Source: Selenihalanaerobacter shriftii
GTDB taxonomy: Bacteria; Bacillota; Halanaerobiia; Halobacteroidales; Acetohalobiaceae
DNA: 64,000 nucleotides
Reading direction: 5' to 3'
NCBI RefSeq assembly: GCF_900167185.1
Contig: NZ_FUWM01000007.1
Coordinates: forward strand, 93,431 to 157,430
Shown: positions 1 to 10,545 of the stretch, piece after piece
How positions within the stretch are numbered: position 1 is the first letter of the stretch
Layout of the letters: every line of letters starts with the position of its first letter
Notes under the pieces: generated by a model
The model's database searches: none
Told to the model about the DNA's origin: nothing
What the model saw: the letters and a program-made list of their open reading frames with translations, nothing else
Program-made: the position numbers and the translations under genes

Positions 1-985
1 TAAATAATAAATATGCTCCTATTAAGTAAATAAAAATATTCGCAAAAGAATCCCAGCCTATATTAAAAAAGGTCTTCTTAGAACGATAGAAAAGACCAAT
101 CACTACAACAGAACTTAAAATTAAACCTATCAAGGCAGTAACTGTGTGATTTAAAGAAACATTAGCCAAAACCGGACCTTGTCGATAGAATAAATCAGCA
201 ACAAGAATAATTACCATATTAAAAATATTACTTCCTAATACATTCCCTACTGCCATATCATAGGCATTAATCTTAATAGCACCAAATGAGGCTACAACCT
301 CTGGCAAAGATGTAGCTGCTGCCACTAAAATACTCCCAACAAATGTTCGTTCTAACCCAGTCAATGCAGCAATTTGATCCCCTGATTGACTTAACTTAAT
401 ACCAGCCACAATGATAATTACAGCTACTAACATAAATTTGATGATTGCTTCTTTTAAAGACATATCACCATCTATCTCTTCTTCCTCTTCTGCAACTTGA
501 TTCTTACGTTCATATCGATAGATTAGCCTTGCTCCAATAATATATGTAATTAAAATAAATATACTTCCCATTCCTATTCCTAATATATCAAAATTATGGT
601 TGAGAAAACTTCCTGATAGGATAGATAAAACTCCAATAGCTGAAAGTAGAATTCCTAATAGAGCAGAAAGAATATGTTTAGAGCGCACATTCAACAAAAA
701 TGGACTTGTCCCGTGGAGAAGGTCAACTGCTGCTAAAATCATAAGATTAAACGTATTACTACCATAAACATTACCAATAGCAATATCTGGAGAATTAATT
801 AAAGAAGCTGTAGCACTAGTTACTACTTCGGGTAATGAAGTTGCCCCGGCTATTAAAATACTACCAACCAAAGCCTGACCTAAACCTGTCTTAATTGCTA
901 TTACATCACCGTACTTTGACAGTTTAGTTCCAGCAATTATAATTGCTAATGCTGAAATGATAAAAACACTCCATAATTTAATCAA
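1..985 (-). CDS. Calcium/sodium antiporter, CaCA family (3' end outside window)
   Basis: Reading the minus strand from a TTG at 985 gives at least 328 codons that run off the window edge. The TTG is preceded by AGGAGG (995-1000) at a 9-nt spacing; no better ATG is present. The protein is highly hydrophobic and has two internally homologous halves, each with an alpha-repeat: ATSLPEVVTSATA with GSNTFN in the first half, ATSLPEVVASFGA with GSNIFN in the second. An acidic hydrophilic loop (EEEEEID) separates the halves. This is the standard layout of YrbG-like K+-independent Na+/Ca2+ exchangers, inner-membrane proteins that exchange Ca2+ for Na+ or H+. Most of the usual length is present, so only the last helix or so is missing. 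Family assignment is firm; the transported ion is inferred. Confidence 0.9.
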   Translation of the reverse strand, partial: MIKLWSVFIISALAIIIAGTKLSKYGDVIAIKTGLGQALVGSILIAGATSLPEVVTSATASLINSPDIAIGNVYGSNTFNLMILAAVDLLHGTSPFLLNVRSKHILSALLGILLSAIGVLSILSGSFLNHNFDILGIGMGSIFILITYIIGARLIYRYERKNQVAEEEEEIDGDMSLKEAIIKFMLVAVIIIVAGIKLSQSGDQIAALTGLERTFVGSILVAAATSLPEVVASFGAIKINAYDMAVGNVLGSNIFNMVIILVADLFYRQGPVLANVSLNHTVTALIGLILSSVVVIGLFYRSKKTFFNIGWDSFANIFIYLIGAYLLF

Positions 986-1096
986 CTTGATTAGCCTCCT
1001 AACTATTAAATTGTATATAGCAAGCTACAACATTTCTATTATATCACTAATTCCTTTTGAAAGTCAACATTAACAGGAAGAGATAAAAAGGTATAG

Positions 1097-1127
1097 AAAA
1101 GGTGCAGAATATTATCCTGCACCTTTT
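1097..1127 (-). terminator. Hairpin downstream of the aldolase gene
   Basis: Perfect 11-bp inverted repeat (AAAAGGTGCAG, 9-nt loop, CTGCACCTTTT) about 45 bp past the aldolase stop. The downstream strand ends in a short T tract, so it probably ends the aldolase transcript before the antiporter gene. Confidence 0.65.
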
Positions 1128-1172
1128 AGTATTAAAATTATTTATCTATAACTGTTATCTTTAAAATACTAA

Positions 1173-2024
1173 TTATGCTTTATTATTACTACCAAATAAT
1201 CTAATTTTTTCTTTTACTTTCTCTTTCATTGCATCTTTAGCTGGACCACAAATTTTACGAGGGTCATAAACTTCAGGGTCTTCTAGCACTTCTCGCATCT
1301 TAGCAGTAAATATCTGTTGAAATGCAGTATTTACATTTATCTTATTAATTCCTAAATCAATAGCTTTAGCAATATCTGCATCTGATACTCCAGAAGCTCC
1401 ATGTAAGACTAATGGGATCTCAACCTTCTCATTAATCTCCTCTAATCTACCAAAATCTAATTCTGGATCTCCTTTATAGACTCCATGAGCTGTTCCAATA
1501 GCTATAGCTAAAGCATCAACCGCCGTTTTCTCTATAAATTCTACCGCTTCATCAGGGTCAGTCATAGTTGCGGCTTTATCCTCTACAGTATGCTCATCTT
1601 CTGTTCCACCAATCTTACCTAATTCAGCCTCTACAGTAACTCCTGCAGCATGTGCTGATTCAATAACTTTATTAGTTAAATCAATATTTTCAGCAAATGG
1701 TAATTTAGAACCATCAATCATTACAGAAGAAAATCCATTTCGAATACATTGAATTATTTTTTCAAAACTGCCCCCATGATCTAAATGCAAAGCCACTGGT
1801 ACAGAAGCTTTATCTGCAGCTGCCTTAGCTAAGGCAACAGCATATTCCATATTAATGTAACGAATCGCTCCTTCACTGGCTTGAACAATGACTGGTGATT
1901 TTTCCTCTTCAGCAGCTTCGATAATAGCCTGTAATGCCTCTAAGTTATTCATGTTAAAACCACCAACTGCATATCCTTCTCTATTAGCTTTTTCTAAAAT
2001 ATCACTCATTGGTACTAATGACAT
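1173..2024 (-). CDS. fba: Class II fructose-1,6-bisphosphate aldolase
   Basis: Zinc-dependent aldolase interconverting fructose-1,6-bisphosphate with dihydroxyacetone phosphate and glyceraldehyde-3-phosphate in cytosolic glycolysis/gluconeogenesis. The 283-residue length fits the family. Visible signatures are GYAVGGFN near residues 17-24, the catalytic/zinc region LHLDHG (Asp82 and His83), VLHGASG with the second zinc-region histidine, and INKINVNT for phosphate binding. The ATG at 2024 has AGGAGG (2034-2039). It could in principle act on tagatose bisphosphate or another ketose bisphosphate (GatY/KbaY relatives look similar), but with no sugar operon nearby glycolytic Fba is the simplest reading. 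Confidence 0.93.
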   Translation of the reverse strand: MSLVPMSDILEKANREGYAVGGFNMNNLEALQAIIEAAEEEKSPVIVQASEGAIRYINMEYAVALAKAAADKASVPVALHLDHGGSFEKIIQCIRNGFSSVMIDGSKLPFAENIDLTNKVIESAHAAGVTVEAELGKIGGTEDEHTVEDKAATMTDPDEAVEFIEKTAVDALAIAIGTAHGVYKGDPELDFGRLEEINEKVEIPLVLHGASGVSDADIAKAIDLGINKINVNTAFQQIFTAKMREVLEDPEVYDPRKICGPAKDAMKEKVKEKIRLFGSNNKA

Positions 2025-2074
2025 TCTATAAAACCTCCTGTATTATGTATATTTTAAATTAATTATATTTTAAA

Positions 2075-2713
2075 TTAATTCCTTTTTTCTAATGCACTAA
2101 CTACCCCTTCTAACATTTCAATCTTTTTTATATTTTTTAAGAAATTTAAATCTGCCTTAGTCTCTGCATTAATTGTAGTTAATCCGTCACATTGATTACA
2201 AAGTAATTCTATTTTACCAGGAAACATATCTATATCAATATCATCATTCCCACATTGGCAAGAAAGACCCCCTGTTTCAGCAATATCATGAAGTAAATTT
2301 AATGCAGATAACATAATTTCTGGGCTACTAAAATAATTTTCAAAACCTACTTCATCTAATACTGATTCTAACTCTTTTTCTTCTTCTTCTATCGTTTTTT
2401 TCACTTTATCAGCTAAACCTAAATAACCTAATTCTATTTCGTTTTCTAAACATGAAATTTCTTTAATATCAGATGACCATAATTCATTACCTTTATAGAA
2501 AGTTATATGCTCTACTTCACAAATAACACAAGCAAACTGTAACCAATACTGTTTATAATTATTAGTTCCAATAACCATTTTATTAAATCCACATTCACAT
2601 TCTATCTGCAAATTTTCACCACCAGAAAAATCAAATATAGTGAATGAATGCAGACCAATTTCACCACAAATAGGACACCGTAGAGCTAAAGTGGCTTTAT
2701 AATCGATTAACAT
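2075..2713 (-). CDS. Hypothetical protein with several zinc-ribbon-like cysteine pairs
   Basis: A 212-residue soluble protein I do not recognise. It has an N-terminal CPIC knuckle, then CECG and CVIC, a glutamate-rich helical middle (EEEEKELE), and a C-terminal CQCG/CNQC pair. That gives two or three treble-clef or zinc-ribbon-like sites flanking a helical linker. No catalytic motif is visible. It lies 50 bp upstream of the aldolase on the same strand and could be co-transcribed. The start ATG is preceded by AAGGAGG. Metal binding is inferred only from cysteine spacing. Confidence 0.7.
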   Translation of the reverse strand: MLIDYKATLALRCPICGEIGLHSFTIFDFSGGENLQIECECGFNKMVIGTNNYKQYWLQFACVICEVEHITFYKGNELWSSDIKEISCLENEIELGYLGLADKVKKTIEEEEKELESVLDEVGFENYFSSPEIMLSALNLLHDIAETGGLSCQCGNDDIDIDMFPGKIELLCNQCDGLTTINAETKADLNFLKNIKKIEMLEGVVSALEKRN

Positions 2714-2804
2714 CTATCTTAACCTCCTTTATCTAATGTTATTCTCTGTTAAATAAAAAATTCCTTTAGACTACTAGAAATATTAACTAATCGAATTACA
2801 TTAT

Positions 2805-3344
2805 TTAATACTCATAATGTTTTACTTTAATTTTAACAATCTGGTTATTGAGGCCTAAGATAATCAACCCTTGATCTCCTACTTGTAAACTACTAAAACC
2901 TACTTGTTGACTATTTCTCATTAAATCAATTTCATCAGCAAAATTAATATTTAATAACCGATTAGAATTTAATACCTGAATCTTTAATCCAGATTCCTCT
3001 TCATTAACCTCTATAATTTCTATAGGTAATACTTCATATTCAGTTACAACCTTAGTTACATTCCCTTGTGAGTTTAACTTAATTAAAGCTGATTGAAAAT
3101 CTTGTGCTGTAATAGGGCGTAAAGCATTTAAAGAAACTGATCTACCATTACGTAATAATTTAGTATCTAAACCTATCTGATATTGACTAACGCCTTCCTC
3201 ATTCTCTAACAAAAATATACTCTGTTGACTATTAACAGCTACTATCTTACCTTTAACTGTTTTATCTACATTGACAGCCATTGCTATTTGAGACATGAGT
3301 AATATAATCATTAAACAAAGTGTAAACTTAATAATTAATTTCAT
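2805..3344 (-). CDS. Secreted protein of unknown function
   Basis: 179 residues with a classical signal peptide (KLIIKF, a hydrophobic stretch, then a likely cut after AMA near residue 23). The mature part is predicted beta-rich, with repeated valine/isoleucine-alternating strands such as GKIVAVN, KIQVLN and LIILGLNNQIVKIKV, suggesting a small OB- or SH3-like fold. There are no cysteines in the mature part. SD GGAGGGG precedes the ATG. It lies just downstream of a membrane-anchored cytochrome c on the same strand and could share its envelope function. I cannot name a family. Confidence 0.65.
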   Translation of the reverse strand: MKLIIKFTLCLMIILLMSQIAMAVNVDKTVKGKIVAVNSQQSIFLLENEEGVSQYQIGLDTKLLRNGRSVSLNALRPITAQDFQSALIKLNSQGNVTKVVTEYEVLPIEIIEVNEEESGLKIQVLNSNRLLNINFADEIDLMRNSQQVGFSSLQVGDQGLIILGLNNQIVKIKVKHYEY

Positions 3345-3428
3345 AATAATACCCCTCCATGTGTTATGGTTATATAAATATTATTTCCAATAATAACCAA
3401 ATTATACATGGAGAAGTCTTTATTTTTA

Positions 3429-3722
3429 TTATAATTGATTTACATATTCAGCTAATCTAGATAACTCCGGTTCTTGAATTTCTGGATATTTAGGCATTAC
3501 GCCTCTACCTTCTATAACCAATTTTTTAGTATATTCAACTGATAAGTTTCGATTATCAAATTCTGTTATGGGATGACATGATATGCAAGCTTCATCGTAT
3601 ATCTGTTTACCAGCTCTTCCAACCGCTTGATAATCACTAATAGTTCTATTCTGATACCAGACTATACCTACTACAAGTAATAAAACTTGAAGTGCTATAA
3701 CGATCATCATTTTTTTTGACAT
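3429..3722 (-). CDS. Membrane-anchored monohaem cytochrome c
   Basis: A 97-residue protein with an N-terminal transmembrane anchor and one haem-binding site, CISCH. The methionine in GVMPKYP is the likely sixth ligand, as in class I cytochromes c. The C-terminal helix ELSRLAEYVNQL is also typical. It should be an electron carrier on the outer face of the cytoplasmic membrane. I prefer the ATG at 3722 because AGAGG lies 9 nt upstream; an ATG two codons earlier is too close to the SD. It is the only His/Met-type cytochrome in the window; the other cytochromes are multihaem. Confidence 0.88.
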   Translation of the reverse strand: MSKKMMIVIALQVLLLVVGIVWYQNRTISDYQAVGRAGKQIYDEACISCHPITEFDNRNLSVEYTKKLVIEGRGVMPKYPEIQEPELSRLAEYVNQL

Positions 3723-3738
3723 TTTCATTCACCTCTAC

Positions 3739-5355
<1,617 letters not shown>

Positions 5356-5379
5356 TTAATAAAAATGGATCTTTTCAAG

Positions 5380-5428
5380 AAAAAAGACTAGGAGATTTTA
5401 GGGATAAATGCCCTGAGCATTCCTAGTC
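5380..5428 (-). terminator. Intrinsic terminator between xapX-like gene and pyrG
   Basis: Outer stem GACTAGGA/TCCTAGTC (5386-5393 with 5421-5428) encloses a second small hairpin and is followed on the minus strand by six Ts (5380-5385). It lies 20 bp past the XapX stop and could either end that transcript or act in the pyrG leader. Confidence 0.8.
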
Positions 5429-5449
5429 CCAAATTAAATTTAAACACTA

Positions 5450-5605
5450 TTAAAAGTAAGTATTAATAGCTAAATAACCTAGATAAATGCCTATTATCCC
5501 CATAACCCCAGCCAAATTAGGAGGAGCCGGAATTGGAAGATTTAGAAATGAAAAGATACTGCCTAATATGAATCCTGATAGAGTTGACAACAATGCTAAT
5601 TTCAA
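5450..5605 (-). CDS. XapX-domain (DUF1427) small membrane protein
   Basis: A 51-residue protein starting at TTG 5605 with AGGAGG (5615-5620) 9 nt upstream. It has two hydrophobic helices separated by the proline-rich turn LPIPAPPNLAGVMG, which is the hallmark of the XapX/DUF1427 family. Two helices with this linker are essentially the entire family. Function is unknown for the family; it is an inner-membrane protein. The short length and TTG start make it easy to miss. Confidence 0.85.
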   Translation of the reverse strand: MKLALLSTLSGFILGSIFSFLNLPIPAPPNLAGVMGIIGIYLGYLAINTYF

Positions 5606-5720
5606 CTCACTAAACCTCCTTAATAATTAGTTTATCCCCTTGTATATCTAATTTATTTCAATGACTAGGATATGTTTTCTACTGAATTCATTTGCATATT
5701 TATTATATATTATCTTATAT

Positions 5721-7403
5721 CTACATATTCTCTGGTGCTGAAATACCTAATACCTTTAACAGATTAAGCAAAACTTGTTTTGTAGCTAACAATAACTGAA
5801 TACGAGCCTGCATCAATTCTTCATCCTCAATCAAAACCCGACATTTATTATAAAAACTATGAAATCTAGCAGCTAAATCATGAGCATAACTGGCCATATG
5901 ATGAGGGGCTCTACTTTGAGCACTCTTTTCTAATTCATCTGGATATTTAACTAATTCTTGAATTAAATCTAACTCCACATCTGTATCTAACTGCTCTAAA
6001 TTAACTTCTGAAAGATTAGCAACTGTAACTTCTTGCTCTGCTAATTGATCTAAAATACTACAAATTCTAGCATGTGCATATTGAATATAATAAACAGGAT
6101 TTTCAGTTGATTCTTTTTTAGCTAATTCCAAATCAAAATCTAAATGACTATCAGTATTACGCATAGTATAGAAATACCGAGCAGCATCTCGTCCTACTTC
6201 TTCAACTACATCTTTTAATGTAACAAAATTTCCTGCTCGTTTTGACATAGAAAACTGCTTACCATCTCTTAATAGAGTAACCATTTGAACTATAATTACC
6301 CTTAACATCTCTCGATCATAGCCTAAAGCTTCTACAATAGCTTTCATTCGTTCAATGTAGCCATGATGATCTGCTCCCCAAACATTAATTACTTCCTTAA
6401 ATCCTCGTTCATATTTATCATTATGATAAGCTACATCTGCAGCCAAATAAGTAGGAGATCCGTCATCTTTAATCACAACTCTATCCTTATCATCTCCAAA
6501 TTCTGTAGCTTTAAACCAAAGAGCTCCTTCATCTTCATAAATATAATCATTATTCTTTAGTTCTTCAACTACTTCATTTATCTTGCCTTCTTGATGTAAA
6601 CTTCTTTCACTAAACCAATTATCAAATTCAATACCAAACCCTAATAAATCTTCTTTAATGTTATTCAATAATTCTTCATAAGCAACTTCTCTAAAGTATT
6701 CATAATCACCAGACTCAATAGTAGTTAAATATTTCTCACCATGCACATTAAATATCTCAGCAGCTATATCTTTAATATATTCACCATGATAAGCATTTTC
6801 TGGTAATTCAGCCTCAGATCCAGTCAATTCTTTATAACGTAAAGCAACTGATTTACCTAGTAAATCCATTTGATTACCGGCGTCATTTATGTAATACTCT
6901 TTAGTAACATCAAATCCGACCTCTGCCATAATACTACCTAATACATCTCCTACTACTGCACCTCGAGCATGACCTACATGCAATGGCCCAGTTGGATTAG
7001 CACTTACAAACTCTACTTGTACTTTCTCACCTTGACCAAAATCACTACTTCCATAACTCTCTTTTTGTTCTAAAATCAACCCAACTGCTTCATATAGCCA
7101 CTCATTACTTAAATAAAAATTAATAAAACCAGGTCCTGCTATCTGTACTTTGGAAATCAAGTCTACTTCTGTTAAATAATCAACTATAATTTGAGCAATA
7201 TCTCGCGGTGCCATTTTAGCTTGTCCTGCTAGTACCATTGCAATATTAGTAGCATAATCTCCATGAGCTTCTTCTCGTGGAACTTCTAACATAATCTCTG
7301 GTACATTTTTTAGGTCAAGTTCACCTGCTGTTATAGCCTCATTAATAGCACTTCTTATTTCTTCTGCTAATTTACTCCTAACCTGATTGACTAGATTAGC
7401 CAT
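5721..7403 (-). CDS. argS: Arginyl-tRNA synthetase
   Basis: Class I aminoacyl-tRNA synthetase charging tRNA-Arg. From the ATG at 7403 it is 560 residues. It has the N-terminal Add-1 domain, the HIGH signature as GPLHVGHARG, the KMSKS-equivalent FSMSKRAGN and a C-terminal DALR anticodon-binding helix bundle. I chose 7403 because AGGAGG (7410-7415) sits 6 nt upstream; an in-frame ATG at 7418 lacks an SD. It overlaps the end of the DUF1934 gene by 8 bp, the familiar ywiB-argS arrangement of Firmicutes, so the two are co-expressed. Confidence 0.97.
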   Translation of the reverse strand: MANLVNQVRSKLAEEIRSAINEAITAGELDLKNVPEIMLEVPREEAHGDYATNIAMVLAGQAKMAPRDIAQIIVDYLTEVDLISKVQIAGPGFINFYLSNEWLYEAVGLILEQKESYGSSDFGQGEKVQVEFVSANPTGPLHVGHARGAVVGDVLGSIMAEVGFDVTKEYYINDAGNQMDLLGKSVALRYKELTGSEAELPENAYHGEYIKDIAAEIFNVHGEKYLTTIESGDYEYFREVAYEELLNNIKEDLLGFGIEFDNWFSERSLHQEGKINEVVEELKNNDYIYEDEGALWFKATEFGDDKDRVVIKDDGSPTYLAADVAYHNDKYERGFKEVINVWGADHHGYIERMKAIVEALGYDREMLRVIIVQMVTLLRDGKQFSMSKRAGNFVTLKDVVEEVGRDAARYFYTMRNTDSHLDFDLELAKKESTENPVYYIQYAHARICSILDQLAEQEVTVANLSEVNLEQLDTDVELDLIQELVKYPDELEKSAQSRAPHHMASYAHDLAARFHSFYNKCRVLIEDEELMQARIQLLLATKQVLLNLLKVLGISAPENM

Positions 7404-7857
7404 TAAGATCCTCCTCATAAGTAATAATTAACTGATTTTGACTGATTAATCTATCATTTCCATCCTTTAAAACATATTCTAACTTAATATCTCCGCTATT
7501 GGCATCAGTCTTAATCTCAACCTCATTTACTACTAGTTTAAAGCTTAGCTTCCCATAAGGAGTCACATAGTCAAAAGGACTACTATCGCCAGCTTTAAAC
7601 TCCTGTTTCATTCGTACCCCACCATCACGAATTAAAGTAATCATATCTTCCTGAATTTTAAGAGTAGTAATTGTATCTTCCGTTTCAACTAACTCTTCTT
7701 TATACCTTAGATAGTACCCTATCTTTTTTTTATAAAGCTGTCCATCAACAGCAAAAGAATGTCTTTCTTGATTACCTACATCATCAGTTTGAATATTCTC
7801 CACATTTACTACTACTTGCAAAGTATCTACCCCCGACTTAACTTTCGACTTCAACAT
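7396..7857 (-). CDS. DUF1934 family protein (YwiB-like beta-barrel)
   Basis: Up to 153 residues, predicted to be an all-beta, calycin-like small barrel (alternating strands VVVNVENIQT, KIGYYLRYKEE, LEYVLKDGND). The family is uncharacterised but conserved upstream of argS, as here. The start is uncertain. The ATG at 7857 has no SD and falls at the predicted +1 of a good promoter. A TTG at 7821 preceded by GGGGG (7830-7834, spacing 8) would give a 141-residue protein starting close to where the conserved family core begins. Confidence 0.82.
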   Translation of the reverse strand: MLKSKVKSGVDTLQVVVNVENIQTDDVGNQERHSFAVDGQLYKKKIGYYLRYKEELVETEDTITTLKIQEDMITLIRDGGVRMKQEFKAGDSSPFDYVTPYGKLSFKLVVNEVEIKTDANSGDIKLEYVLKDGNDRLISQNQLIITYEEDLNG

Positions 7858-7863
7858 TATTAT

Positions 7864-7892
7864 ATTATATCTGTTTAAATTTAATTTTTCAA
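7864..7892 (-). promoter_or_regulatory. Sigma-A promoter for the DUF1934-argS operon
   Basis: On the minus strand TTGAAA (7887-7892), a 17-bp spacer and a perfect TATAAT (7864-7869). The predicted start falls at about 7857, leaving no leader for the ATG there. Confidence 0.75.
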
Positions 7893-7929
7893 GAAATCTT
7901 TTCTACTCTAATATAAAAGAATAATCAAA

Positions 7930-8376
7930 TCATTTAAATAATTTAATTAACACGGCTGTGATACCACTAGCAATTAATGGACCGCTGGGCATCCCCTTAA
8001 AGAATGCTATTCCTATAATAATACCAGCTACCAAATTAGGGATCACTTCAGGAGAAGTACTCATTAAACTTAACCCTTCTTTTGTAAATTGAGTCACTAA
8101 AACTCCCATAATTACTGAAATTATCCCGATAGGACTCTTGATAGTCTCTACAATCTCTAACAGATCAACTTCTCCAGTAGCCACTGGATTCAATACACCT
8201 AGCATAATTAAAATAATTCCTAATTTAATGCTATATCTATCAATAATCGGAAAAATGTTGTCCAGTTTAAGTATTCTTAAACTCAATAATAGGAGTGAAG
8301 ATATAATCAATGAATTATTCTTAGATATTATTCCTAGAATAAGTAATATAAATAATACTAAATTTATTTGAGCCAT
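7930..8376 (-). CDS. DUF441 family membrane protein (YtwI-like)
   Basis: 148 residues with four to five hydrophobic helices and the family-typical segments GVLNPVATGE, KSPIGIISVIMGVL and PSGPLIASGITAVLIKL. Start chosen at ATG 8376, with AAAGGAG (8384-8390) upstream; ten further codons are open upstream but lack an SD. The family is of unknown function, in the cytoplasmic membrane. It is not obviously linked to its neighbours. Confidence 0.85.
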   Translation of the reverse strand: MAQINLVLFILLILGIISKNNSLIISSLLLLSLRILKLDNIFPIIDRYSIKLGIILIMLGVLNPVATGEVDLLEIVETIKSPIGIISVIMGVLVTQFTKEGLSLMSTSPEVIPNLVAGIIIGIAFFKGMPSGPLIASGITAVLIKLFK

Positions 8377-8414
8377 CTTTACGCTCCTTTCATATCGACA
8401 AACCAAGCATAACT

Positions 8415-8441
8415 AAAACATTCCTAGGCTAGGAATGTTTT
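8415..8441 (-). terminator. Terminator overlapping the stop of the last dehydratase-like gene
   Basis: Perfect 12-bp stem (AAAACATTCCTA/TAGGAATGTTTT) with a 3-nt loop. The stop codon of the gene above (8424-8426) lies inside the stem, so coding sequence and terminator overlap. Confidence 0.75.
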
Positions 8442-9509
8442 GGGATTTTTCTTTTTTTGTTGTAATAGATCAACAAAGGCTTCCAATCTGGTTTGGACTC
8501 CTGTAGCACTCGAATGTTCATCCAAAATTAAAGTTAGAATCGGAATTTCTAAATTCTCTTCTATCTTTGTAAATAAACTTTTAGCTATAATCTCCGGCAT
8601 ACAACCAAATGGTGCCAATTGTATAACACCATCATAATCTTTTTCTCCATATAATACAGTCTCTCCTATAGTTTCTAGTCCAAGCCCTCCGACTCCTTCT
8701 TTTAAGTAATCTTTAGCAGCATTAATCACTTGTCGATTACTGGTCAGTCCTAACGCACCAAAGATCAAATTATTTTTTACCCATTTACTTAAGAAGACAG
8801 CCCTATCTATCTTAACTCCTAATTCGTTTAACCTTCGTTCTACATCTAAATTAGCAAAGGACTCTGAAACAGTATATATATCGCCGACTATACCTATTCT
8901 TAGTAAGTTATTTGGTTGTTGAGGTCTTATTTCCAATAGCTCTATTTTAAATTTTTCTTTAATTCTAGATAATTCTTTATGGCCCTTAGCTTTTAAAATC
9001 AATTCCAAATACTTATTATCTAACCTTTGGCTCACTCCCTTGGATAAGTAGGCACTTTCCATTAACTTAAACTTTTTTAACTCTTCAAGCAGGATTAACT
9101 TCGCCCATGCTAACCTTAAGACAAATCCCGCTTTAATTAAACTAAAATCGGAAGAAAGCGTCCTGAAGACTTCAATTATTGAGCTTATCGGTGGCTCTAA
9201 TATATATATTTCAAAGTCATATCCTAAATCCTTCAAAATATCATTGGCTAGTTCTCCAAAATGCCCAAAACGACACGGACCATTACCCCCAGCAATAATT
9301 AAAGCATCTGCTCCTAAATCTAATGCTTCAATAAAGTTACCTAACACAAATTTAAAGGGTAAACATGCTGACTCTGGAGAATATTTAGTTCCTAAATTTA
9401 ACGTTCTTTTGGTTAATGGCGGTGGAACTATCATATCTATCTTAAGATCTCTTAAAAAACTCTGTAATGGAATGCTTAAGCTCCCCATCTGGGGAAATGT
9501 TACCTTCAT
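8424..9509 (-). CDS. 2-hydroxyacyl-CoA dehydratase-like (HgdB/DUF2229-related) protein, copy 3
   Basis: 361 residues, last gene of a four-gene operon. Three cysteines in family-typical contexts (SACLPFK, GPCRFGH, FGCMPE) could ligate an Fe-S cluster, as in the B/C subunits of 2-hydroxyglutaryl-CoA dehydratase and benzoyl-CoA reductase. It ends with the motif TRLEAFVDLL, shared with the two other paralogues of the operon. The second of two adjacent ATGs (9509) is better placed behind AGGAGGAG. The reaction is unknown: the operon has no CoA-transferase or recognisable substrate gene. Confidence 0.8.
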   Translation of the reverse strand: MKVTFPQMGSLSIPLQSFLRDLKIDMIVPPPLTKRTLNLGTKYSPESACLPFKFVLGNFIEALDLGADALIIAGGNGPCRFGHFGELANDILKDLGYDFEIYILEPPISSIIEVFRTLSSDFSLIKAGFVLRLAWAKLILLEELKKFKLMESAYLSKGVSQRLDNKYLELILKAKGHKELSRIKEKFKIELLEIRPQQPNNLLRIGIVGDIYTVSESFANLDVERRLNELGVKIDRAVFLSKWVKNNLIFGALGLTSNRQVINAAKDYLKEGVGGLGLETIGETVLYGEKDYDGVIQLAPFGCMPEIIAKSLFTKIEENLEIPILTLILDEHSSATGVQTRLEAFVDLLQQKKKNPKTFLA

Positions 9510-9588
9510 CATCTCTCCTCCTAATTAATCATTAATTTTATGGTTATTATTAACAATTGATTAAGAGAAAATACATACTTGAATAAAC

Positions 9589-10545
9589 TTAAGCTAAATC
9601 CCATCTATTACATCTATATCCCCAACGAGAAACTAATTCTCCATTCATTCTAATTTCTATTACTTCACATAAGTTAGCACAATTATCACATTCAAAGCTA
9701 GCTGGAGTATAATCTATCTCTGTTACATTCCAGCCTTTAAAGTCAGTCTTTCCACCTTTTTTAGCAACCTCTTCTTTTGCCAATAATGCTGCACCAATAG
9801 CCCCCATCACATCATGATGTTTAGGAACTATAATCTCAGTTTCTAATTCTTCAGCAAAAGCCTCTTTAATCCCAGCATTAGCTGCTACCCCTCCTTGAAA
9901 GACAACAGGAGCTAATATGTCTTTACCTTGCCCTACATTATTGAGATAATTACGAACTAATGCCTCACATAATCCGGCAATAATATCTTCTAAACTATGT
10001 CCCATCTGCTGCTTATGAATCATATCAGACTCTGCGAAGACCGAACATCTTCCAGCAATTCTAACCTTATTTTCTGATTTCAAAGCCATATCTCCAAACT
10101 CTTCAATAGGAATACCTAATCTAGCAGCCTGTTGGTCTAAAAATGACCCTGTTCCTGCAGCACAGACAGTATTCATAGCAAAATCAACTACTATTCCATT
10201 TCTTAGAATAGTTATCTTTGAATCTTGTCCGCCGATTTCTAAAACTGTTTGAACATCTGGCACAATATGAGATGAAGCTACAGCATGTGCCGTAATTTCA
10301 TTCTTAACTGTATCTGCTCCAACTATTACACTGGTTAAGTTTCTACCACTACCAGTAGTCCCTATACCTCTAATCTCTAGCTCATCGGCCAATCTTGTTT
10401 TAAGCTTTTTTAGACCTCTCTGCACAACATCAATTGGTTGCCCTTGAGTACGTAAATATAATTTATCTAATACTTCACCTTTAGAATCTATCACAACTAA
10501 ATTAGTACTAACTGAACCAACATCTATTCCTAGATATCCTTTCAT
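9589..10545 (-). CDS. ATP-dependent acyl-CoA dehydratase activase (BadF/BcrAD/HgdC family)
   Basis: 318-residue ASKHA-fold ATPase. It has phosphate-1 motif IDVGSVSTNLVVID at the N-terminus, IGGQDSK, the first Fe-S cysteine in CAAGTGSFLDQQA and the second in AGRCSVFAESD. Those two cysteines bind a [4Fe-4S] cluster across the homodimer in HgdC. Such proteins couple ATP hydrolysis to low-potential electron transfer onto a partner enzyme. A C-terminal extension carries CDNCANLC and another CNRW cysteine, which might hold a further metal site. It overlaps the upstream gene by 4 bp (ATGA), so it is translationally coupled to the dehydratase-like subunits. Confidence 0.9.
   Translation of the reverse strand: MKGYLGIDVGSVSTNLVVIDSKGEVLDKLYLRTQGQPIDVVQRGLKKLKTRLADELEIRGIGTTGSGRNLTSVIVGADTVKNEITAHAVASSHIVPDVQTVLEIGGQDSKITILRNGIVVDFAMNTVCAAGTGSFLDQQAARLGIPIEEFGDMALKSENKVRIAGRCSVFAESDMIHKQQMGHSLEDIIAGLCEALVRNYLNNVGQGKDILAPVVFQGGVAANAGIKEAFAEELETEIIVPKHHDVMGAIGAALLAKEEVAKKGGKTDFKGWNVTEIDYTPASFECDNCANLCEVIEIRMNGELVSRWGYRCNRWDLA

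Noticed and set aside
5380..5445. CTP-sensing attenuator of pyrG
   Set aside because: A terminator sits in the right place, but the candidate transcript start reads GGGA, not the GGGC needed for CTP-dependent reiterative G addition, and the hairpin equally serves as the XapX terminator.
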